In this document: positions 1-5,906 of the stretch, piece after piece
Layout: each line of letters starts with the position of its first letter
How positions within the stretch are numbered: position 1 is the first letter of the stretch
Source of the DNA: Gammaproteobacteria bacterium
GTDB taxonomy: Bacteria > Pseudomonadota > Gammaproteobacteria > Pseudomonadales > Azotimanducaceae
DNA length: 5,906 nt
Direction: 5' to 3'
Assembly (NCBI GenBank): GCA_018667205.1
Contig: JABIVN010000586.1
Location: forward strand, 1 to 5,906
Translations under genes and position numbers: made by a program
Notes under the pieces: model-generated
What the model was told of the DNA's origin: nothing
Database searches by the model: none
Seen by the model: the letters and a program-made list of their open reading frames with translations, nothing else

Positions 1-62
1 CCTTTGAAGCGCTAGCGACGCCTAATGATCAGGCAAAGGTTTTGGTTAAGCCCTGGGACTGA
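1..62 (+). CDS. C-terminal end of a probable zinc-type (MDR) alcohol dehydrogenase, partial
   Basis: An open frame runs from the window edge to a TGA at 60-62 and encodes about 19 residues, including FEALATPNDQAKVLVKPWD. The pattern AFEAL-x-x-P-x-DQ-x-KV-L-x-x-P is the usual last stretch of medium-chain, zinc-dependent alcohol/threonine-type dehydrogenases, where it forms the final helix and strand of the protein. The other two + frames are closed within the first 15 bases. The rest of the gene lies left of the window, so neither the zinc ligands nor the cofactor-binding fold can be checked. The assignment rests on this short tail alone. It is followed by about 135 bases before gdhA, and no convincing terminator hairpin is visible between them. 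Confidence 0.5.
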   Translation, partial: FEALATPNDQAKVLVKPWD

Positions 63-127
63 GCACCCCACTGTCTGCGCCTTGCCAACTAGCCAAAGTC
101 CTAACTGCCATGTAGGATGCCCGCTCA

Positions 128-1559
<1,432 letters not shown>

Positions 1560-1639
1560 GTTAGTTCAGAAAAACGTCTCGTCTTGCCAGCAAGCAGGGC
1601 CTAAAACCGAGACTTAAAGTCATTGAAAGAGGATTAACC

Positions 1640-1879
1640 GTGAAGCTAGCCGAGGAATTTGCCGCAGACGTTGAATTATTAAATCTTTTTGAACTCGACA
1701 GTTCGCAAACGGGCCTAAAGGTGCACCAAGTCGCCTCACCGGAAAGAATTGCATCTGCCAAAAGATTATTTGAATCCAGTCTTACGACACAGCTCGATGG
1801 TGGCTATTTAACGCCGCTGGGAATAAAGGCGGCAGAACACGCACAGGCGCTTGTCAGAATATTGCAACCGACTGAATAA
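1640..1879 (+). CDS. Small conserved protein of the TIGR02647 type, function unknown
   Basis: This 79-aa protein begins at GTG 1640, with AGAGGA (1628-1633) six bases upstream, a strong ribosome site that fixes the start. The sequence has the arrangement I recall for the TIGR02647 family of Pseudomonas and other Gammaproteobacteria: an N-terminal helix (AEEFAADVELLNLFEL), a short hydrophilic GLKVHQVASPERI segment, a second helix (ASAKRLFES) and the hallmark DGGYLTPLGIKAAEHAQALVRIL at the C-terminus. The usual family length is also about 75-80 aa. The helix plus a turn ending in 'GYLT-x-LG' resembles a small winged-helix-like fold, but no DNA-binding role is shown by the sequence. There is no signal peptide, membrane segment or cysteine, so it is probably cytoplasmic. 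It lies 80 bases after gdhA on the same strand and might be co-transcribed with it. No function is assigned. Confidence 0.78.
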   Translation: MKLAEEFAADVELLNLFELDSSQTGLKVHQVASPERIASAKRLFESSLTTQLDGGYLTPLGIKAAEHAQALVRILQPTE

Positions 1880-1950
1880 GCCTCCTGTCTATAGATCGCG
1901 TACTGGATCACCCTTGGAACCTCTAAACCCGTTTTAACCTGCGAACTCAT

Positions 1951-1979
1951 AAAAAAGGGCCCCTATTGGAACCCTTTTT
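1951..1979. terminator. Bidirectional rho-independent terminator between convergent genes
   Basis: AAAAAGGG (1952-1959) pairs perfectly with CCCTTTTT (1972-1979). Inside this stem, CC (1962-1963) can pair with GG (1968-1969) around a TATT loop, leaving a 2x2 internal mismatch. The A-run on one arm and the T-run on the other provide a U-tract in both transcription directions. The hairpin sits 71 bases after the + strand gene ending at 1879 and 15 bases past the stop codon of the - strand receptor gene, which is where a shared terminator would be expected. Confidence 0.75.
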
Positions 1980-1994
1980 GTGACTCACATGTCA

Positions 1995-4394
1995 TTAGAA
2001 GCGCAGAACTCCTTGCAGGGTATAGGAGCGCCCCATACCCAGGTTTTGAAATTGGCTACCGGCAATATTGTAAGCATGCTGAATAACCATTTCATCTCCG
2101 AGGTTTCTTCCAGTTAAACCCACTTCCCATCGGTCATCATTGGCGACGACCGCAATGCGTGCATCGTATTTCGTGAAGGAGTCCTGAGTGGCATAACCGG
2201 CCTGTGTTGGCTGCACGAAGTATTCACCGGAATAGTAAATAGAAGCCGAAGCCTTGAGGCGAATCGTGTCTGTAAGCTGCGAGTCCCATAAAGCGTTAAG
2301 ATTAAACTCCAGATCAGGGGAACGCTCGAGTTTTTCACCTTTCTGGTTTTCTGTATTTGTCACCGGGTCACAATCCGGGTTAGCCGGCGCGCCGCTGGAG
2401 TCCACTACACACTGCGCACCTTCAAAATCATCATACTTTGCATCAATCCACGCTACGGACGAATGGACACGAAGGTTAGCTGAAGCCTGCCAACTGACTT
2501 CAACCTCAGCACCATCTACTGTTGCACTGCCTGCGTTACCAATGATGAACTGTGTACCATCATAATTTGAGGTCTGGAGGTTTGTGAATTCGGTTGAAAA
2601 CAGCGCAACGTTAAGATTAACAGAACCGCCTGCCAGACTAGTTTTTAAACCAAGTTCCCAGCTCTCGGCCTCTTCATCTTCAAAGTCGAAAATACCGTTG
2701 TCTTGTTTCAGCGTTAAGCCAGTTCTAACATCACTAGCCGTAATCGATGCAACACCGACATATTCCTGAAGATATGCCGAATCACCTGAGTTCTGCAGAA
2801 GCTGCGCCCCAAGCTTGGAATCGTTAGCTTTCATACCGCCTGATTTCGAACCTTCCGCATAGGACAGGTAGGTCATCGTACTGTCGCCCAACTCGTACTG
2901 AAACTTAACTGATGGGTCAACACTATCGTCAGACCGTTTCTGTCGAAACAGATACTCTGGGTCGTGACCGGCCGTGCTTTGAAGTACGCGTAACGGTTCG
3001 AACGTGTTGAAGGTTGGAAATGTCAACGGGAAAGCTTGTCCTACGGCATCCTGATCCTCATCCGTATAACGAACATCCGCTATTACACGTAATCGATCAC
3101 TTAGGTTCCAAGTCACCTGACCGTAAACAGAGTACGCTTCGGTTTCACGAGAAAAGTTTCTGTCCATACCCGAGCCCGACGTGAACGCAAGCGCCAGTGG
3201 TGGGATATTCTTACCCACCGCAAGGGGGATACCTGTCACTGCCTGCCAGAATAGCGGATGAAAGGGTGAAAGTTGTCGTGTTGTCAGGTCAGATTTCTGA
3301 TACCAGGCACCGACAATATACTCGACAGTCTGGTCAGTGGGTGACAACAAACGAACCTCAAAAGTCGTCTGGTCGTACTCATCTTCAAGGGCGGTATTCA
3401 AAATAGCCTCGGGATGGCCATCGACATCCAGAAACCAATTATTCTCGTAAGCCCAGTACCCAGCAACTGCCATTAAGGAATGACCGGCCAATTCTGTATC
3501 CATTTTAACGGTAAGTGAGTTCCATTCGTAGTCGTAGAAGTCTTCCTTCGGCTCACCCGTACTGACACTTCTCTTGTCATCCGGCTTGTACTCTCTATTC
3601 GGGTCTGTCGTCACAGAGGACATAGCACCCGGCCGAACCAACTGATTATTTCGTCCGTCTGTGTTGGATTCACCTGTTTCAAGCTTGAAGTAAAACGATG
3701 TTTTGTCACTCGCATCCCATTCTAACCCGAGTCGGACTGCGTTGATTTCCTGACTGCCATCTTCGTCCCCTGTCGCAATGTTGTCGGTATACCCGTCGAG
3801 ATCGCTGGTCTTCACCGCTAGTCGAGCACGCACCGCATCGGACAAAGGACCAGAGATATAGCCACTGGCGGTATAGCCACCGTACTCAAGTTCTGCGCCA
3901 AGCATTACTTCCGCTTCGAAACTATCGGTCGGCTTTGCGCTGCTGGAACTAATGGCACCCGCTATTGTACTTTTACCGAACAGCGCGCCTTGGGGGCCTC
4001 GAGCAACCTCAAGTTGCTCAACATCAAGAAATGCTGACTCCATACACTTTCCGCGCCCACAGTAGACATCGTCGATGTATAAAGGCACGGAAGAATCGAA
4101 AGCAAGGTTAGTGATCCCTGAGCCCAGCCCTCTAATTCGCACGGCCCAACTACCAAATGTCTGCTGAACCTGAAGACCCGGCACAAAATTCTGCGCGTCA
4201 CTGATATCTTTAATTTGAAAGTCATCAATGAATTCATCAGTAATGACCCCAACTGAAATGGGTACATCCTGAAGGTTGGACACCCGTTTTGTTGCAGTGA
4301 CGACAACTTCTTCCAGAACTTCCGCGGCATTAGTCCACCCCGACATTAAAGCGATCGCGACAAACAACAATAAATTACGTGATTTAGCGTGCAT
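1995..4394 (-). CDS. TonB-dependent outer-membrane receptor
   Basis: This 799-aa protein is a 22-strand outer-membrane beta-barrel transporter driven by TonB-ExbBD. Residues 1-23 or 1-24 form a signal peptide: basic MHAKSR, then a hydrophobic core, with cleavage near TNA/A or NAA/E. The TonB box and start of the plug follow at once (LEEVVVTATKR, 27-37). The plug continues with DVPISVGVIT (43-52), NFVPGLQV (69-76), the RIRGLGSG motif (86-93), YIDDVY (106-111) and the hallmark RGPQGALFGKSTIAGAI (132-148). The barrel fills the remainder and ends in YTLQGVLRF with a terminal Phe, the outer-membrane insertion signal. The length is typical of the family. Two close Cys pairs, C112/C117 in the plug and C662/C675 in a probable surface loop, could form disulfides. 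The ATG at 4394 has GGGGAAG (4403-4397) as ribosome site. The neighbours (MarR regulator, flavin monooxygenase) and the absence of siderophore or Fur-type context suggest an organic substrate instead of iron; this is inference and the substrate is unknown. Confidence 0.95.
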   Translation of the reverse strand: MHAKSRNLLLFVAIALMSGWTNAAEVLEEVVVTATKRVSNLQDVPISVGVITDEFIDDFQIKDISDAQNFVPGLQVQQTFGSWAVRIRGLGSGITNLAFDSSVPLYIDDVYCGRGKCMESAFLDVEQLEVARGPQGALFGKSTIAGAISSSSAKPTDSFEAEVMLGAELEYGGYTASGYISGPLSDAVRARLAVKTSDLDGYTDNIATGDEDGSQEINAVRLGLEWDASDKTSFYFKLETGESNTDGRNNQLVRPGAMSSVTTDPNREYKPDDKRSVSTGEPKEDFYDYEWNSLTVKMDTELAGHSLMAVAGYWAYENNWFLDVDGHPEAILNTALEDEYDQTTFEVRLLSPTDQTVEYIVGAWYQKSDLTTRQLSPFHPLFWQAVTGIPLAVGKNIPPLALAFTSGSGMDRNFSRETEAYSVYGQVTWNLSDRLRVIADVRYTDEDQDAVGQAFPLTFPTFNTFEPLRVLQSTAGHDPEYLFRQKRSDDSVDPSVKFQYELGDSTMTYLSYAEGSKSGGMKANDSKLGAQLLQNSGDSAYLQEYVGVASITASDVRTGLTLKQDNGIFDFEDEEAESWELGLKTSLAGGSVNLNVALFSTEFTNLQTSNYDGTQFIIGNAGSATVDGAEVEVSWQASANLRVHSSVAWIDAKYDDFEGAQCVVDSSGAPANPDCDPVTNTENQKGEKLERSPDLEFNLNALWDSQLTDTIRLKASASIYYSGEYFVQPTQAGYATQDSFTKYDARIAVVANDDRWEVGLTGRNLGDEMVIQHAYNIAGSQFQNLGMGRSYTLQGVLRF

Positions 4395-4428
4395 ATCTTC
4401 CCCACAATTAAATTGGTATGGCGCTTTG

Positions 4429-4456
4429 ATTCTGCCAACATCAATATATTAGTCAA
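4429..4456 (-). promoter_or_regulatory. Candidate sigma-70 promoter of the TonB receptor gene
   Basis: Read on the - strand, TTGACT (4456-4451, five of six matches to TTGACA) is followed after 16 bases by CAGAAT (4434-4429, four of six matches to TATAAT). Transcription would begin near 4422, giving a leader of about 28 bases that includes the GGGGAAG ribosome site. The -35 box is part of one arm of the 25-bp inverted repeat, so a protein bound there would block RNA polymerase. A second possibility, TTGATT (4485-4480) with AATACT (4461-4456), also overlaps the repeat. Either reading predicts repression by occlusion. Confidence 0.4.
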
Positions 4457-4471
4457 GTATTTTGACTAATA
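4447..4471. promoter_or_regulatory. Perfect inverted repeat, probable MarR-type operator
   Basis: TATTAGTCAA (4447-4456) and TTGACTAATA (4462-4471) are exact reverse complements, separated by GTATT. This gives a 25-bp dyad with 15 bp between half-site centres. MarR dimers bind AT-rich palindromes of about this size, and AGTCAA/TTGACT half-sites with central AT-rich spacers are common among them. The site lies in the only long non-coding stretch between the MarR gene and the receptor gene and overlaps the receptor's best promoter. The palindrome is directly visible; its use by the neighbouring regulator is inferred. It is unlikely to be a terminator, because the stem is AT-rich and no T-tract follows on either strand. 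Confidence 0.75.
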
Positions 4472-4545
4472 ATCCCGAGAATCAACTTTCTATGCTGGAT
4501 TAACCTGAGGTAGAAAACCTGACGAGCGAACCTACTAGACGCGAC

Positions 4546-5013
4546 TTATGGCGCCTGCGTGATGCACTCGCCCCAGTCGCTGGCAAGGGCATTTTTCAAA
4601 GCCTTAAGGTCATCTTTACCAATTCGCTCGCCAAGTTTCAGGTCCAAATGCTTCAACAACTGAATCACCGTGTCACGCAACTCCAGTGAATCTTCGCAAA
4701 ATGCATACTGTTTGGAGCGGCCATCGTCAGGGTCAGGAACGACTTTGATGATATGTGCATCGATCAGGGGTTTCGCCATGGCATGAATATTTTGACGTGT
4801 GGCACCCATATCGTGAGCAATATCAGAGGGTTTAATAATGCCCTCCGCGATGTGGATTAGCATCACTGACTGGGTCCGGTTAAATGATTGCAAACCCCGC
4901 CCGGCCAAAATACTTTGCAGGCTCATGTCATACCAATCAATGGCCCTAACAAGCTCGGCAAATATACCAAGCGAGCGGCGCGACTTCTTTCGTGAATTGG
5001 GCTGAGGAGCCAT
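4546..5013 (-). CDS. MarR-family winged-helix transcriptional regulator
   Basis: This 155-aa cytoplasmic protein has the size and layout of MarR regulators, which bind palindromic DNA as dimers and release it on binding small phenolic, aromatic or CoA-linked ligands. A basic N-terminus (RKKSRRS, 8-14) leads into a dimerisation helix (15-38). The winged helix follows: FNRTQSVMLIHIAEG (44-58), helix PSDIAHDMG (62-70), recognition helix ATRQNIHAMAKPLIDA (71-86), and the wing VPDPDDGRSKQYAF (92-105) carrying the conserved Asp and Arg of the family's DxR wing motif. C-terminal helices (109-148) would complete the dimer interface. The start ATG has only a weak ribosome site (TAAGAA). It lies 18 bases after the monooxygenase stop, so the two genes are probably one transcript with coupled translation. 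The nearest candidate target is the 25-bp dyad downstream of its own gene, at the receptor promoter. The effector cannot be deduced from the sequence; an aromatic compound or its CoA ester is a reasonable guess. Confidence 0.9.
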   Translation of the reverse strand: MAPQPNSRKKSRRSLGIFAELVRAIDWYDMSLQSILAGRGLQSFNRTQSVMLIHIAEGIIKPSDIAHDMGATRQNIHAMAKPLIDAHIIKVVPDPDDGRSKQYAFCEDSLELRDTVIQLLKHLDLKLGERIGKDDLKALKNALASDWGECITQAP

Positions 5014-5031
5014 TTCTTATAGCCTGTGATG

Positions 5032-5906
5032 TCATAGCGGTGAATTTGAAGGCAACCCGAGTAACAACCTACCGTATGACTCTGTCGCGATATCTAAGTC
5101 AAATACAGTATGACAGGACAGGGTCTCAAGATCACGAAGTGCGCGCCCAACGGGATTAGAAATGTTGTGCGCATGAGCCCCGCTAACCTCCACGACTTCT
5201 CTGACGATATTTCTTGATTCACGTACGACATGGCCAATGCGGACCCTGAGTTCAGCGCGCTCCACATCAGGGCAAACTTCACCCGACGTTCCCCAGTGGG
5301 CGACATCTTTAGCGATGCTCTTGAGCGTTGTCTCGACGGTCTTCGCACGCACCGTCAGATGCGCCAGCCTTGACTGGGCAAGGGCGCGCTCGGACTGCTT
5401 GTCCTGCGTGCCATAGACCGTTCTCTCTTGCAGGCGTTGCTTGAAGCGAGCCACCGTTTGTTTCGCGCAGCCTACGGCTGGCGCCGCCGCAGTAAGCCCA
5501 AGCACCGGCAGCATGGGCATCCTGAAAGTTGGGGTCTGGTGATATTGCGCTCCCGGGCTATCCCCTGCCCGTAGCTCCGTTAAATTTTGTCGCAGGAACC
5601 CTGGCACAAACGCATCTTCAACAACAATATCATTGCTACCCGTACCTGCCATGCCCGACATTTGCCAAGTATCTAGCACTGTCACATCGGCAATTGGCAG
5701 GGCATACATACAAACCTCGGGCGGGCCATCGTGATCGGTTAACGCGCCTACCAGTACCCAGTCCGCGTGCATTACGCCGGTACCCCACTCCCAGTGCCCA
5801 CTCAGCCGATAACCCCCGTCAACCTTGGTTGCTTTGCCGCGAGGAGCAAGCGCCCCAGGAGCAATAACGTAGGGTTGCTGGCCAAAGATATGATCCTGCG
5901 CCTGCG
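5032..5906 (-). CDS. Flavin-dependent monooxygenase of the acyl-CoA dehydrogenase fold, N-terminus outside the window
   Basis: The frame is open from the window edge to a TGA at 5034-5032 and gives about 290 residues, roughly the last three quarters of a 390-410 aa protein. The internal Met at 5772 is not the start, because the residues before it (APRGKATKVDGGYRLSG then HWEWGTGV) are strongly family-like. The visible part has the middle beta-domain (GGYRLSGHWEW, HADWVLVGAL), the DTWQMSGMAGTGSNDIVVEDAFVP motif and the C-terminal four-helix domain (Acyl-CoA_dh_2 type) ending in SNPVGRALRDLETLSCH and GRLLLGLPSNSPL. The RD-L-x(4)-CH histidine falls where two-component group D monooxygenases (HpaB/C2, HsaA and DszC types) have a C-terminal catalytic His. 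The Thr of GTG sits where several relatives have a flavin-contacting Ser. The catalytic Glu of true acyl-CoA dehydrogenases is not evident. Such enzymes use reduced flavin from a partner reductase to hydroxylate aromatics, indoles, steroid intermediates or sulfur heterocycles. The substrate is not identifiable. A plain acyl-CoA dehydrogenase is less likely. Confidence 0.85.
   Translation of the reverse strand, partial: QAQDHIFGQQPYVIAPGALAPRGKATKVDGGYRLSGHWEWGTGVMHADWVLVGALTDHDGPPEVCMYALPIADVTVLDTWQMSGMAGTGSNDIVVEDAFVPGFLRQNLTELRAGDSPGAQYHQTPTFRMPMLPVLGLTAAAPAVGCAKQTVARFKQRLQERTVYGTQDKQSERALAQSRLAHLTVRAKTVETTLKSIAKDVAHWGTSGEVCPDVERAELRVRIGHVVRESRNIVREVVEVSGAHAHNISNPVGRALRDLETLSCHTVFDLDIATESYGRLLLGLPSNSPL

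Larger units (their letters stand above)
4395..4545. other. Intergenic region between the MarR gene and the receptor gene
   Basis: This 151-bp stretch contains no ORF worth calling. From the receptor side it holds the ribosome site (4397-4403), a small perfect palindrome CAATT-A-AATTG (4405-4415) in the presumed leader, the promoter candidate, and the 25-bp inverted repeat. The part nearest the MarR stop codon (about 4472-4545) is featureless except for a four-base-pair hairpin (AGGT/ACCT, 4508-4520) with no T-tract. There is therefore no convincing terminator, and read-through from the MarR gene into the receptor gene is possible. Confidence 0.6.

Noticed and set aside
1576..1613. GTCTCG/CGAGAC repeat with an inner CTTG-CCAG-CAAG hairpin after gdhA as a terminator
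   Set aside because: Both stems are short and no T-tract follows. It may be a weak RNA structure between gdhA and the next gene, but it does not qualify as a rho-independent terminator.
3962..4330. 122-aa - strand reading frame inside the receptor gene
   Set aside because: It lies in another frame of a well-supported gene, shows no recognisable domain, and has no ribosome site of note; it is a shadow frame.
1995..4394. Receptor as a ferric-siderophore or heme transporter
   Set aside because: No Fur-box-like sequence, siderophore gene or heme gene is in view, and the adjacent genes are a MarR regulator and an oxygenase. Iron uptake cannot be excluded from the protein alone, so the substrate is left open.
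4508..4520. AGGT/ACCT hairpin after the MarR stop codon as a terminator
   Set aside because: The stem has only four base pairs and no T-run on the transcribed side.
5032..5772. ATG at 5772 as the start of a 246-aa protein
   Set aside because: The frame stays open to the window edge, and the 44 residues upstream match the middle beta-domain of the family (GGYRLSGHWEWGTG), so this Met is internal and the gene is cut by the window.
5529..5867. 112-aa + strand reading frame opposite the monooxygenase
   Set aside because: It is antisense to conserved coding sequence, its composition is low-complexity and Pro/Arg-rich, and it has no family-like motif.

Overview
The window looks like chromosomal DNA from a Gram-negative proteobacterium, most likely a heterotrophic, aquatic-type gammaproteobacterium. 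It carries an outer-membrane TonB-dependent receptor, an E. coli-like NADP-glutamate dehydrogenase, and a small protein that resembles the TIGR02647 family, which I know mainly from Pseudomonas and related Gammaproteobacteria. Genus-level placement is not possible from the sequence alone. No mobile element, CRISPR array, tRNA or rRNA gene is visible.

Left half, + strand. A C-terminal scrap at 1-62 probably belongs to a zinc-type (MDR) alcohol dehydrogenase. It is followed by a complete gdhA (best start 198, end 1559) and the 79-aa TIGR02647-like gene (1640-1879). This half is housekeeping: ammonium assimilation plus a conserved protein of unknown function. A hairpin with A-tracts and T-tracts on its two arms (1951-1979) sits between the convergent transcription units and can serve both strands as a terminator.

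Right half, - strand. Reading in the direction of transcription there is a flavin-dependent monooxygenase of the acyl-CoA-dehydrogenase fold (5906-5032, its N-terminus cut by the window edge). Eighteen bases later comes a MarR-family regulator (5013-4546). A 151-bp intergenic region follows, and then a 799-aa TonB-dependent receptor (4394-1995). The intergenic region contains a perfect 10-bp inverted repeat, TATTAGTCAA-N5-TTGACTAATA (4447-4471). It overlaps the best promoter candidate of the receptor gene and is the natural candidate operator for the neighbouring MarR protein.

The main hypothesis is that the right half is the edge of a catabolic locus. The MarR protein would sense an aromatic, indolic, steroid-like or sulfur-heterocyclic compound (or its CoA thioester), the receptor would import it across the outer membrane, and the monooxygenase would oxidise it. 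The substrate cannot be read from this sequence. Family assignments rest on motif recognition, not on database searches.
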